Shown here piece after piece: positions 33,944 through 43,199 of a stretch of DNA of 57,610 nt. The stretch's first letter is position 1; each line of letters begins with the position of its first letter. Position numbers and translations under genes: made by a program. This DNA is from Bdellovibrionales bacterium (GTDB lineage Bacteria > Bdellovibrionota > UBA1018 > CAIMNF01), in contig JAGWXK010000003.1 of the NCBI GenBank assembly GCA_018969905.1, positions 1 through 57,610 on the forward strand. Direction: 5' to 3'. The notes below the pieces were generated by a model. It ran no database searches, was not told the DNA's origin, and saw nothing but the letters and a program-made list of their open reading frames with translations.

Positions 33944-35256
33944 ACCCGAAATTTGCAGTTTTCCTGATGTCAGTATGGGTTGCCATTTCAGGCGCGAATC
34001 AGGCTTGGGCCGAACCGCTCGCGTTCTCCGAGCTTTGGAGCAAGATTCGCTCGAACTCGAGTGGCTTGCGGGGGGAGGAGCTCGAGGCTGGCATGGCACG
34101 CGAGGCCCGCGAGAGGGCGGCACTTCACTGGCTTCCAAACGTTAGTCTTGGGGGTCGATACTTCACCACGAATGATCCGGGGCTTTCCCTTTTCTCAAAG
34201 CTAGGACAGCGCCAGGTACTTTCGCAGGATTTTGCGGCTGCGGCTCTCAATGAACCCGGATTTCAGAAATATGGACAGCTCTCCTTGCAGGCGGAGCTTC
34301 CCTTGTATGAGGGAGGCATGAAGGAGGCCGCGCGCAGGGCTGCTCAATTTTGGCAGGAATCCCGCGAAAAGTTCCGGGATGCAAAGGAGCTTGAGTTGCA
34401 CTCAAAGGCGGCTCACGATTTTGGAAGGATTTTGTCGCTCCATCATGCGAAGGCTCGGGCAATCGAGATGCGGGATGCTCTGTCAGGCATTCTGAAACGA
34501 TATGCACTTGGAAGTCGCGCAAATCCTGTCGGCTACTCCGGGATGTTGGGCCTCCGTGCGCTTCAAAACCGCATTTTGTCCGTGATCAATTCCATCATGG
34601 CGGAAGAGCAGGGGCTTAAGTCGGGGATTTCGGTGCTTGCCGGATTGAATCAGGAACCCTGGGAGCCAAAGTCCGCGAATGTTGCGGAGTTTGTCGAAGC
34701 AACGCTTCCAATGCCCGGAGCTCCGGAAACCACACTGCTCGAGGAGGCTCAGAATCTCTCGGCTCATGCAAGCGATGAACAATCTTTCATGGAACGTTCA
34801 CGATACCTTCCTGGAGTAGGGTTGTTTGGATCGGAGAATTGGAATGCAGGCGACCGTGGGAACGCATTCACCACGACTGCTGGAATTTATCTCAAATGGT
34901 CTTTATTCAGTCCGGACTCGTGGAATCGCCTGAGTGAATCAAGCTTGAGATCAAAGCGGGAATCGATGCGTTCGAAAGAGGCCTCCGAGCGGGCAAAGAC
35001 TGCATTTTACGAATTGGAATCCCGCGCGCAGGCACTGGATTCAAATCTCAAAATCATCCGCGAGTCCGAGGAGCTGCTCGGCGAACAAACCCGAATTGCG
35101 CTTCGCTTGTTTCAAGACGGTGCAATCGGTGCCCTTGCCCTGGCCGAGGCCTTGAATCGAAGGGTGGATCTGCTGCTCGACCGGGTACGCCTTGAGTCCG
35201 AGTGGATTGGCGGCAGGAGTTCTTTGCAAAGCTACATCAGGAAAGAAGGAATCTGA
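33940..35256 (+). CDS. TolC-like outer membrane efflux protein
   Basis: A 438-residue outer membrane factor from the ATG at 33940. A signal peptide ends near AWAEP. Two helical repeat halves with the expected long alpha-helical barrel segments (Ala/Glu/Arg-rich) and short strand-forming pieces (PNVSLGGRY and PGVGLFGSENW) are visible. It lacks a lipobox, unlike NodT-type members. It overlaps arsR and is followed 2 bases later by the RND pump, so it is probably its exit duct. Confidence 0.87.
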   Translation: MNPKFAVFLMSVWVAISGANQAWAEPLAFSELWSKIRSNSSGLRGEELEAGMAREARERAALHWLPNVSLGGRYFTTNDPGLSLFSKLGQRQVLSQDFAAAALNEPGFQKYGQLSLQAELPLYEGGMKEAARRAAQFWQESREKFRDAKELELHSKAAHDFGRILSLHHAKARAIEMRDALSGILKRYALGSRANPVGYSGMLGLRALQNRILSVINSIMAEEQGLKSGISVLAGLNQEPWEPKSANVAEFVEATLPMPGAPETTLLEEAQNLSAHASDEQSFMERSRYLPGVGLFGSENWNAGDRGNAFTTTAGIYLKWSLFSPDSWNRLSESSLRSKRESMRSKEASERAKTAFYELESRAQALDSNLKIIRESEELLGEQTRIALRLFQDGAIGALALAEALNRRVDLLLDRVRLESEWIGGRSSLQSYIRKEGI

Positions 35257-35258
35257 TC

Positions 35259-38200
35259 ATGAACACGAATCCTGAAAAGGTCGGTCTGGCAGGTAAGATT
35301 GCGCTTGGATTCATTCACTCAAAGCTCACTCCCGTTCTTGCAATTTTTTCGATTCTGTTCGGACTTGCGGCGGTGGTCCTTACCCCGAAGGAAGAGGAAC
35401 CCCAGATCTCGGTACCGATGATTGACATTTCAATCGGCGCGCCCGGGCTTGAAGCCCAGGAAGTCGAACGAAAGGTAACCGAGCCCATCGAGCGCGCAGT
35501 CTGGGGACTGGAGGGGGTTGAATATGTTTATTCCTCCTCCAGAGCAAATGGAGCTTTGATTACAGTTCGCTTCAAGGTGGGTGAGCCCATGGAGCCAAGT
35601 CTGGTCAAGGTTCACCATCAATTGCTGGTTTCCAAGCAGGAATTGCCCCATGGAGTCACTGATCCGGTGGTTCGGTCTTTTTCTGTCGATGATGTTCCTT
35701 TTTTGAATCTCGCCTTCAGCTCAAGCACCCTTGATCCTGCAGCTCTTCGATCCTTGGTCGCACCTCTTGCCCGCGAGTTTTCCAGCACTCCGGATCTTTC
35801 CCTGGTGGAACTGCGTGGTGGCCTGAGACGTACTCTTCGGGTGATTGCCGATCCGAAGCGCTTGAGTGGAAGCGGAGTAAGTCTTCTTGCGCTTTATGAT
35901 GCTCTTCAAAAGAACCATGTACTCACACCGTCTGGAAAAAATTGGAGTGAGGAGCGGGTGTATGACGTGGAAGCGGGTGGAAGGCTTTCTTCAAAAGCCG
36001 ACATCGAAAATCTGCCGGTGGGCCAAAGAGCGGGTCGGGTGATTCGCGTCCGGGATGTGGCCGAAGTGATCGATGGTCCGGAGGCAAGGACTCGCGCATC
36101 TGTGCTGCTGGATCGCGAAAAGGCGGGTTCAGTCGAGAATACGGTCTCGATCGTATTTTCAAAGAGAAAAGGAACCAATGTGGTCGAGCTCTCGAAGGCC
36201 TTGCTCACGCGCGCAGAAATTTTTGCCAAGGGCCTGCCAAAAGATGTGCGAATGACGGAGCTTCGGAATTATGGAAAAACGGCCAATCAGAAGTCGCTTG
36301 AGTTGATTGAGCACCTCCTGATCGCCACCCTCTCGGTTGCAGCCCTCATTGCGCTTGCGATGGGATTCAGGGCATCACTTGTCGTTGCGATCGCGATTCC
36401 CGTGACCCTTGCTCTTACTCTCGGAATTTATTACTTCCTGGGCTACACGCTGAACCGGATTACCCTGTTCGCCTTGATCTTTTCGATCGGGATTTTGGTC
36501 GATGATGCGATCGTCGTGGTCGAAAATATTGAGCGCCATCTGAAGCTTGACCCGAGACAAGGCATCGCAAAAGCGGCAATCCGAGCGGTGAGCGAAGTCG
36601 GAAACCCGACCATTCTTGCGACCTTCACCGTGATCGCGGCAATTCTCCCCATGGCCTTTGTGCGGGGAATGATGGGCCCCTATATGAAACCGATTCCGGT
36701 GGGGGCAAGCCTTGCGATGATCCTGTCGCTGATCGTCGCATTCGTTGTCACTCCTTGGGCATCGGTGAAGCTCTTGAAGGCGCACGAGCCTGTTCATGAT
36801 TCCCCGGAAAAAGAGGGGAGGCTTGATCGGGTTTACCGTGGAATCATGGAGAGTCTGCTCGGAAAAAAACGATCCGTTTTGCTTTTTGCGGGTCTCGTCG
36901 GTGTTTTGTTTCTGATTGCATTCTCGCTCCTTTACTTCAAGGCGGCGAAAGTGAAGATGCTTCCGTTTGACAATAAAAACGAGTTCCAAGTTCTTCTTGA
37001 CTATGAAGACGGGACTCCGCTCGCAAAGAGCCTTCAACTGTCAACGGAACTCTCGCGCGAGCTTCTCACTCATCCGGAAGTGAAGCGGGTGCAGGTGTTC
37101 GTGGGCGAGGCTGCTCCGTTTTCATTCTCCGGAATGGTGAAGCATGCGTTTCTTCGGGGGCAGGACGATCAAGCGGATTTGCAGGTAGTCTTGAGTGAAA
37201 AAGACGACCGCAAAGAATCAAGTCACGCGATCATCGAAGGACTGCGCCCGATCATATCAAGATTCGGACAGAAACACCATGCAGTGACGAAGGTACTGGA
37301 GGTACCGCCCGGGCCCCCGGTTTTATCCACCATGGTGGCTGAAATTTACGGACCCGAGCCTGCGGTCCGTGAATCCACCGCGCGCGAGATCGAGGCGATA
37401 TTCAAGAATGAACCCAGTGTTGTGGATCTTGATACCACGCTCAGGAATCAGAGGAGCCGACTTCGATTCGGGTTCAATTTTGACCGGGGAGGACTTCTTG
37501 GGTCCAATAGCCGCGATTTTTCATCCTTAAGTGGATTGATGTTTTCTGAAAGCCGGGTCGGGATTCTGGATGAGAACCTCGCTCCCGAAGAAGTGGGAAT
37601 CGATCTTTCTTTGAATTCCGGGAGTCGCGCAGGTTCGGCGCCCTTTCAGGGACAAAGGCTCTCGTCTTTTGAGTCGGGAAGTGTGGACGCTTCCGGATTG
37701 ATGAAAAAGCCCGAGGTGCTGACCACCCCGGTATTGTATCGGAAGAATCTGAAGCCCGTGGTGATGGTGATGAGCGAACTCTCGGGCGCCGAGGAGGCTC
37801 CGGTGTATGGAATCCTGAAGCTTGATCCCAAGATCAAGGTTCGCACCCAGACTTCCGATGTGCCCTGGGATACGCGCGAGCCGGTCTTGAAGTGGGACGG
37901 AGAGTGGTTCATCACCTACGAAGTGTTCCGCGATCTTGGTGGAGCCTTTGCGGTCGTGATCATCCTGATCTACGTGCTCGTGCTGGGATGGTTCAGAAGC
38001 TATGCGGTACCGCTCGTCATCATGGCGCCGATTCCGATCAGCCTGATTGGAATTCTTCCCGGGCATGCGATGCTTGGCGCTTATTTTACGGCGACCTCGA
38101 TGATTGGCTTCATTGCCGGGGCCGGAATCATTGTCAGGAACTCGATCATCCTCGTGGATTTCATCGAGCAGCAGATTTCCGAGGGTGCGGCGTTGAAAGA

Positions 38201-38429
38201 TGCGGTCATCAATGCCGGGGTTCTCAGGTTCAGACCCATGCTGCTGACTGCTGCAGCGGTGGTAGTTGGGGGAGCTGTGATGCTTGCGGATCCGATCTTC
38301 CAGGGGCTTGCGGTCAGTCTCATTTTCGGTGAGATCGCAGCCACGGTACTCAGTCGGTTTGCTGTGCCTGCGATGTATTACTGGTTGGTAGGTAAATCCC
38401 GGCTTCGGGAATTAAGGAGTGAAAGATGA
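35259..38429 (+). CDS. RND efflux pump, AcrB/HAE-like
   Basis: A 1056-residue inner-membrane pump from the ATG at 35259. It has the typical 12-segment layout with two large periplasmic loops: one segment at about 20-40, the group around 350-530 containing GILVDDAIVVVENIERH, a mid segment near 545, and the C-terminal group near 880-1040. The paired Asp residues of the proton relay in the fourth membrane segment are present (VDDA). No membrane-fusion (adaptor) gene is found next to it, unlike usual tripartite operons. The EEEPQI.VPMIDI start is shared with a subgroup of uncharacterised RND pumps. The substrate is unknown; regulation by a sulfur-type ArsR is suggested by context. Confidence 0.92.
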   Translation: MNTNPEKVGLAGKIALGFIHSKLTPVLAIFSILFGLAAVVLTPKEEEPQISVPMIDISIGAPGLEAQEVERKVTEPIERAVWGLEGVEYVYSSSRANGALITVRFKVGEPMEPSLVKVHHQLLVSKQELPHGVTDPVVRSFSVDDVPFLNLAFSSSTLDPAALRSLVAPLAREFSSTPDLSLVELRGGLRRTLRVIADPKRLSGSGVSLLALYDALQKNHVLTPSGKNWSEERVYDVEAGGRLSSKADIENLPVGQRAGRVIRVRDVAEVIDGPEARTRASVLLDREKAGSVENTVSIVFSKRKGTNVVELSKALLTRAEIFAKGLPKDVRMTELRNYGKTANQKSLELIEHLLIATLSVAALIALAMGFRASLVVAIAIPVTLALTLGIYYFLGYTLNRITLFALIFSIGILVDDAIVVVENIERHLKLDPRQGIAKAAIRAVSEVGNPTILATFTVIAAILPMAFVRGMMGPYMKPIPVGASLAMILSLIVAFVVTPWASVKLLKAHEPVHDSPEKEGRLDRVYRGIMESLLGKKRSVLLFAGLVGVLFLIAFSLLYFKAAKVKMLPFDNKNEFQVLLDYEDGTPLAKSLQLSTELSRELLTHPEVKRVQVFVGEAAPFSFSGMVKHAFLRGQDDQADLQVVLSEKDDRKESSHAIIEGLRPIISRFGQKHHAVTKVLEVPPGPPVLSTMVAEIYGPEPAVRESTAREIEAIFKNEPSVVDLDTTLRNQRSRLRFGFNFDRGGLLGSNSRDFSSLSGLMFSESRVGILDENLAPEEVGIDLSLNSGSRAGSAPFQGQRLSSFESGSVDASGLMKKPEVLTTPVLYRKNLKPVVMVMSELSGAEEAPVYGILKLDPKIKVRTQTSDVPWDTREPVLKWDGEWFITYEVFRDLGGAFAVVIILIYVLVLGWFRSYAVPLVIMAPIPISLIGILPGHAMLGAYFTATSMIGFIAGAGIIVRNSIILVDFIEQQISEGAALKDAVINAGVLRFRPMLLTAAAVVVGGAVMLADPIFQGLAVSLIFGEIAATVLSRFAVPAMYYWLVGKSRLRELRSER

Positions 38430-38638
38430 AAGTGGAAAATTGGATCCGTCGGTTTGCAGGTAGCTTTGTTTTGGTGAGTCTTGTGTTGTCGAGAGTACAT
38501 TCCGAGAATTGGTTGTACTTCACGGCGTTTGTGGGTTTGAACCTGATTCAGTCCAGCTTCACGGGCTTCTGTCCGCTTGAAATGGTGTTGAAGCGAGTGA
38601 TTCGGGAACAACCCGGTGAGAGCGGTGTCAAACCATGA
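38426..38638 (+). CDS. DUF2892 (YgaP-type) membrane protein
   Basis: A 70-residue protein with two membrane segments. The N.ER/WIRRFAG start and the TGFCPLEMVLK segment match DUF2892, which is the membrane part of rhodanese YgaP and is often encoded near rhodanese genes. It overlaps the pump gene and the methyltransferase gene by ATGA junctions. In this locus the membrane part and the rhodanese are separate proteins. Confidence 0.88.
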   Translation: MKVENWIRRFAGSFVLVSLVLSRVHSENWLYFTAFVGLNLIQSSFTGFCPLEMVLKRVIREQPGESGVKP

Positions 38639-39267
38639 GTGATGCCAAAAAACTTCAGACCCCGGGCGCTCTTGCCTGGGATGAACGGTATGACAAAGAG
38701 GCCTTTCATTACGGAAAAGAGCCAAATGATTTTCTTCGCGATAACCTCACGCTCATTCCAAAAGGGGGCCGGGTTCTGTGTCTTGCCGAGGGCGAGGGCA
38801 GGAATGCGATCTTTCTTGCACGCTCAGGATTCAAGGTCACAGCGGTCGATCAATCCGCGGTGGGATTGAAAAAGCTCGAGGCTTGGGCCACAAGAGAAAA
38901 TCTCTCGATTGAAACCTGTCTTTCGGATCTTAAAGACTATGACCCCGGGGTGAATCTGTGGGATGCGGTGATATCAATCTGGTGTCATCTTCCACCGGAA
39001 TTGCGGTCGCTCGTTCATGGTAGGGTTTGCGCGGCGCTCAAATCCGGTGGCGGGATGATCTTGGAGGCCTATCATCCGCGTCAGCTTGAGTACAAAACCG
39101 GAGGCCCGCCCGTGCCTGAACTGATGATGACGGCCGAAATTCTAAAGAAGGATTTCGCAGCTCTTCAGATCAAGACACTTCAGGAACTCGATCGCGAGAT
39201 TCAAGAGGGAGAGGGGCATTCCGGAAAAAGCGCCGTGGTTCAGTTGATCGCGGTTCGAAATTCATAG
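38635..39267 (+). CDS. SAM-dependent methyltransferase, TehB/thiopurine-type
   Basis: A 210-residue class I methyltransferase. The W..RY....F.YG..P..FL start, motif I VLCLAEGEGRNA and the VTAVDQS acidic loop resemble proteins annotated as TehB-like or thiopurine methyltransferases, which can methylate tellurite, selenite or thiols. It is the last gene of the arsR-tolC-rnd-DUF2892 unit. Methylation of a chalcogen or thiol would fit the sulfur-linked neighbours, but this is inference. Confidence 0.87.
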   Translation: MSDAKKLQTPGALAWDERYDKEAFHYGKEPNDFLRDNLTLIPKGGRVLCLAEGEGRNAIFLARSGFKVTAVDQSAVGLKKLEAWATRENLSIETCLSDLKDYDPGVNLWDAVISIWCHLPPELRSLVHGRVCAALKSGGGMILEAYHPRQLEYKTGGPPVPELMMTAEILKKDFAALQIKTLQELDREIQEGEGHSGKSAVVQLIAVRNS

Positions 39268-39284
39268 GCTAGCTTTCCAAGCGT

Positions 39285-40382
39285 TCAAAGGAATTCAGGC
39301 AACTCAAGCCAAAGCTGCTCAGGTCCCGCGCGTCCGACCAAGTGGGATGCGGAAATTCCGGCAAGCCGTACCGGCCGGATTCCGGCTTCGGTCTTTTCAT
39401 GAAGAAGTTTGATGGCCTCCTGAAAGATCCTCTCTGCTGAATCGAGAGGCCTCTGAAGAGTGATGCTTCGAGTGATGGTTTCAAAGTTTCCATACCGGAT
39501 TTTCAGTGTGATGGTACGAGCCCGAAGATTTTCTTCCAACAGCGCATCCGATATCTCGACACAAAGTTCCCGGATCTCAGATTCGAGAGTGGTGATCGAT
39601 GTCATGTCTTTTTCAAAGGTTCGCTCGGCACCATAACTTTTTCGCTCCCAAATCGGGTCAACCCTGCGCATGTCAATTCCGTGGGCAAGTTCGTAGAGAA
39701 ACATTCCGTTGCTTCCGAGTGCGGCCTGAACCGAAGCGGGGGAGAGCTCGCGCAGTTCTCCTGCGGTTCTCACTCCGATCCGAAGGAGTGCGGCCTCGGT
39801 CGCAGGTCCGACTCCCCAGATCTTTGAAACCGGGAGGGGCGCGATGAAATCAAGCGCCTCCTCCGGCGGAATGATCGTAAGTCCATCCGGCTTTCGGTAA
39901 TCACTTGCAATTTTTGCAAGGAACAGGGTGGAAGCAACACCTGCCGATGCAGTTAGTTCAAGACGGTGTTTGATCTCTCGCTTGATCCGGATTGCGATTT
40001 TTCCGGCTAAAGGCTCATTCCACTTGTTCTCGGTCACATCGAGGTAAGCTTCATCGAGCGAGAGCGGTTCCACGAGGTCTGTCACCTCATGAAAAATCTC
40101 CCTGATTTTTTGGCTCGCCTCTTCATAGGCAGAAAACCTCGGGTGCACGAAGACACCGTTCGGACAGAGTCGCTTGGCCTTTGCGGTGCTCATGGCGGAC
40201 CTTACCCCGAAGGCGCGGGCCTCATAAGAGCAGGCCGCAACCACCCCCCGACTGTCAGGATCCCCCCCGACAATGACCGGACGACCTCGTAACGCGGGAT
40301 GATCCCTTTGTTCTACCGAAGCATAAAAGGCATCCATGTCGACGTGGATGATTTTTCTTGGATCTGTGTTCAATTCCGGCAT
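39285..40382 (-). CDS. dinB: DNA polymerase IV
   Basis: A 365-residue Y-family translesion polymerase. The catalytic DMDAF near residue 15 and SLDEAYLD near 110 carry the metal-binding carboxylates, and the thumb and little-finger regions have normal length. The C-terminus (EQLWLELPEFL) is not the consensus QLxLxF clamp-binding peptide, but QLWLELPEF could serve. No GTTC-N7-GTTC box is visible in the 75 bases upstream, so LexA control is not evident. It is convergent with the methyltransferase. Confidence 0.96.
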   Translation of the reverse strand: MPELNTDPRKIIHVDMDAFYASVEQRDHPALRGRPVIVGGDPDSRGVVAACSYEARAFGVRSAMSTAKAKRLCPNGVFVHPRFSAYEEASQKIREIFHEVTDLVEPLSLDEAYLDVTENKWNEPLAGKIAIRIKREIKHRLELTASAGVASTLFLAKIASDYRKPDGLTIIPPEEALDFIAPLPVSKIWGVGPATEAALLRIGVRTAGELRELSPASVQAALGSNGMFLYELAHGIDMRRVDPIWERKSYGAERTFEKDMTSITTLESEIRELCVEISDALLEENLRARTITLKIRYGNFETITRSITLQRPLDSAERIFQEAIKLLHEKTEAGIRPVRLAGISASHLVGRAGPEQLWLELPEFL

Positions 40383-40456
40383 TTCAATGGTACTTTACCA
40401 CAAGGGGGAATCTCTAAACCCTTTTCGATTTCAAAAGATCCCCGTATCATGAAGAA

Positions 40457-41539
40457 ATGAGTTCCGTTCAAATCAAATGGATGTTTTTTCTGCTACTGCT
40501 CCTTGGGCTTGGACAGGGAGGACGCATTTGGTGGCATGAGCGTCATTCACTCATTCATGGAGTATTTGCAGAGGAAACCTATGAGCCTTCCATTCCCGAG
40601 AATCTTGACCGGGAAGAGGGAGCCTTCATGACTGTGAGTTTTGGCTATCATCTGGTGCCTTGGCCAAAGTTTTTCGAGGGGGACCCGGTGGTTTCAACCA
40701 TGGATTACCAAAAGGGGCCGCCTTCCAAATTCATTACCCGCATGACCCAGATCTGGAGTCCGGGCAACGCCGAGGTGATCATCGAAGGGCCACGCACTCC
40801 TGAGACGGGAGTTACTGTGGATCAATGGAAGTCATGTTTACAGAGTGTTTTTTGTGTGGCGAGGAAAAACCGTTTCATCGAGATTGCGCTGAAGGACCTG
40901 ATCAAACAGCGCTCCAGGCTAAAAAAGGTGGTTTGGTTCGAATCACCTGCAGTCGATGCCGGACGGGGATTGCGACTTGAGTTTGATCTTGATGAGCAGA
41001 TGCTTGAGCGTTTTGTCATCATCACGGATTCTGGAAACACACAGAATTTTTCACTTCGTTACGCAAAAAATGAAATCGGAAAAGCTGCGCACGAGCAGTT
41101 CCGGAAACTCATGACCGGGTTTACACTACGGGATGATCTGAAAACACCAAGGGAGTGGATTTCGACGCGATTGAAGGGGGTTGCGCTTGCCAGGATCGCA
41201 TCGATTCCGGATCCAAAAATCCGCTATCAAAAGTGGATAGAAACCCAGAACCTGTTGTTTTCCCAGATCGCAATTGACCCTCGGAATGTTGCTCCTTTTT
41301 TTCATTTAGCCGGGGTCACGCATCTGCTCGGCATGAGTCTTTTGAAGGAAAAGAAGTCCTATTTCAAGAATCAGGAATCATGGATTCTGCTGGTCCAGCC
41401 CCTGCTGTCCACCTTGATCCAGTATGTTGGGGATTTTCCGGAAGCAGGAAAAGAAAAAGGCGAGCGCAGTGCTGCGCTCGCCAATATGGACTCATTGCTT
41501 CAGGATTTTTTGCTCCTGAAGAAAAAGCTCTCAAAATAG
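40457..41539 (+). CDS. Membrane-anchored protein, unknown function
   Basis: A 360-residue protein with one N-terminal hydrophobic segment (about residues 8-22) that is an uncleaved anchor or a signal peptide. The rest is soluble, with an alpha/beta middle part and a helical C-terminal third. Two Cys residues near 128 and 134 could pair. No family recognised. Its stop codon lies 1 base from the stop of the convergent TRL gene. Confidence 0.7.
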   Translation: MSSVQIKWMFFLLLLLGLGQGGRIWWHERHSLIHGVFAEETYEPSIPENLDREEGAFMTVSFGYHLVPWPKFFEGDPVVSTMDYQKGPPSKFITRMTQIWSPGNAEVIIEGPRTPETGVTVDQWKSCLQSVFCVARKNRFIEIALKDLIKQRSRLKKVVWFESPAVDAGRGLRLEFDLDEQMLERFVIITDSGNTQNFSLRYAKNEIGKAAHEQFRKLMTGFTLRDDLKTPREWISTRLKGVALARIASIPDPKIRYQKWIETQNLLFSQIAIDPRNVAPFFHLAGVTHLLGMSLLKEKKSYFKNQESWILLVQPLLSTLIQYVGDFPEAGKEKGERSAALANMDSLLQDFLLLKKKLSK

Positions 41540-41540
41540 T

Positions 41541-41855
41541 TCAGTTTCCAGTGACGATCGTGCACATTTTTCCATACACGAACGCGTAATTGGTGAACTG
41601 CTTGTCGATCGAAGTGATGTTGGTGATTCCACCCGCCTTGGCCGCAGCATGAACGGATGCATCGCCAGAAGCGTAGATGCCTAGAATGTTCGAAGAACAA
41701 GCGGTTCCGGTTTTTGTTCCCAGTTTGTGCGCGGTGGCCGTTACGGCTTCAGTGGTTTCCATATTGATGAATGCCGTACCTGTTCCCGAGTTCATTCCGG
41801 TAGTGGCGCAAGCGGTAAGAAACAAAAATGCTGTGAGCGATAACATAGTCTTCAT
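41541..41855 (-). CDS. TRL-like lipoprotein
   Basis: A 104-residue lipoprotein with lipobox LTAC. The mature domain matches the TRL (tRNA-associated locus) family: GTKTGTACSSNILGIYASGDASV.AAAKAGGIT.I.S.D, ending in an IVTG tail. The function of this family is unknown; members are small secreted or outer-membrane lipoproteins. No tRNA gene is seen beside it. Confidence 0.87.
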   Translation of the reverse strand: MKTMLSLTAFLFLTACATTGMNSGTGTAFINMETTEAVTATAHKLGTKTGTACSSNILGIYASGDASVHAAAKAGGITNITSIDKQFTNYAFVYGKMCTIVTGN

Positions 41856-42095
41856 GGTGGCTCCTTTGGGGTCCGATTGTGTTGATTTGTGTCATGCTCA
41901 CCGGTTTTCTTCCGGAAAACAAGGCCTAAACTTGTATGGATTTTGATTTTTTGGATCAGAAACAACCCCGATAAAACAATGTAATTATCCGAATTCATTT
42001 GGTTTTTTTAAATGCATCCCCAATGGTTACGGAGGGGGGCGTTTTTTTCGCTCAAGTTTTTTTGACGCTTTCCGATACGTCCATTGGTGAATCGT

Positions 42096-43094
42096 ATGAA
42101 AAGAAAAATTTCGAATGGTTTTGGCACTTCGGTCTTAATTCTCGCTCTGATGATTCTGAGCGCTTGTACCTCATCCATGGAACTCGAGGACGGGGATTAC
42201 TCCGGAGATGAAACAGTAGCGACTACCGAGGGTGAAGAAGCTGCTCCTGCGGATGCAGTACCCGGAGAGGAACTGGCCGCCGGTGACGCCAAATCCTCCG
42301 AACCGCTTTCACCGGATTCGAACATCGGATCTGATGGAAATCCCGAACTGGAACTTGCGGCCGGTGCGGCCGCCAAGAATGACGCAAAATCCGATGCTGT
42401 TGCCAGTACGGATTCACCGATAGGGGCCTCCGAGGAGACGGCCGTAAAGGATGCGGCTCCGGTGGAGGAGCTTCCACCTCTTGATTTGGCTACGGATTCC
42501 GCTTTGCCGCCTCCCTCTGATGTGGATGTGACTCCCAAAGTGGTAACTCCGGGGACGAAGACAGAAGTTGCCTCGGCATCTCCAGAAGTTCCTGTTGAAA
42601 CTCCATTGGCGCAGACCCCCGATTCTTCAAGCACTGCACCGAAACAAACGGTTGCCTCCACCGATACTCCGGGTGGAGATGGGGTTTCCTATACGGTTCA
42701 GAAGGGTGATACCCTCATGAAGATTTCCTGGGAGCAATACGGCGATCTTTTTCGATGGCGCGAGATCTATGCTCTGAATAAGTCAAAAATCGCAGATCCG
42801 AACAATGTGCCACCGGGTACAGTGATCCAAATTGCGGGTCAGGGCCGGAGTCCGGCATCAGCAATGGAGCGCAATGGTGAGCAATATCTCATTGTGTTCG
42901 GTGACACCCTTGGGAAAATTTCCGGGAAGGTGTACGGCAGCATGGGTAAGTGGAAGAAGATCTGGGAAAACAACAAGCGTCTGATTCGCGATCCGAACAA
43001 GATCTATGCTGGATTCTACCTGTACTACGTTCCAGAGGCGAAAATGACTTCGCGCGAGGAGGATGCCGACTCCTCTGAGCCCTTGGATTCCTAA
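42096..43094 (+). CDS. Lipoprotein with two LysM domains
   Basis: A 332-residue lipoprotein from the ATG at 42096 with lipobox LSAC. After a 165-residue acidic, Ala/Pro/Glu-rich, probably disordered spacer come two LysM peptidoglycan-binding domains at about 197-247 (YTVQKGDTLMKISWEQYGD) and 262-312 (YLIVFGDTLGKISGKVYGS). This is the layout of an outer-membrane lipoprotein that reaches into the peptidoglycan. A GTG at 42084 is a possible earlier start. Confidence 0.88.
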   Translation: MKRKISNGFGTSVLILALMILSACTSSMELEDGDYSGDETVATTEGEEAAPADAVPGEELAAGDAKSSEPLSPDSNIGSDGNPELELAAGAAAKNDAKSDAVASTDSPIGASEETAVKDAAPVEELPPLDLATDSALPPPSDVDVTPKVVTPGTKTEVASASPEVPVETPLAQTPDSSSTAPKQTVASTDTPGGDGVSYTVQKGDTLMKISWEQYGDLFRWREIYALNKSKIADPNNVPPGTVIQIAGQGRSPASAMERNGEQYLIVFGDTLGKISGKVYGSMGKWKKIWENNKRLIRDPNKIYAGFYLYYVPEAKMTSREEDADSSEPLDS

Positions 43095-43199
43095 GGATAG
43101 GGCTCATTTGTCTCTTTGAGGAGCATTGTTGACTTCTTGATCTTTTCGTTCGTTCTGTTTTACGCAATTTAACCGATTCACAGACTGGCATGACTCCTG

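Noticed and set aside
40383-40456. LexA box before dinB
   Set aside because: No GTTC-N7-GTTC or palindromic SOS box was seen in the upstream gap.
41541-41855. A tRNA gene near the TRL lipoprotein
   Set aside because: The family name suggests one, but no cloverleaf could be found in this stretch or elsewhere in the window.
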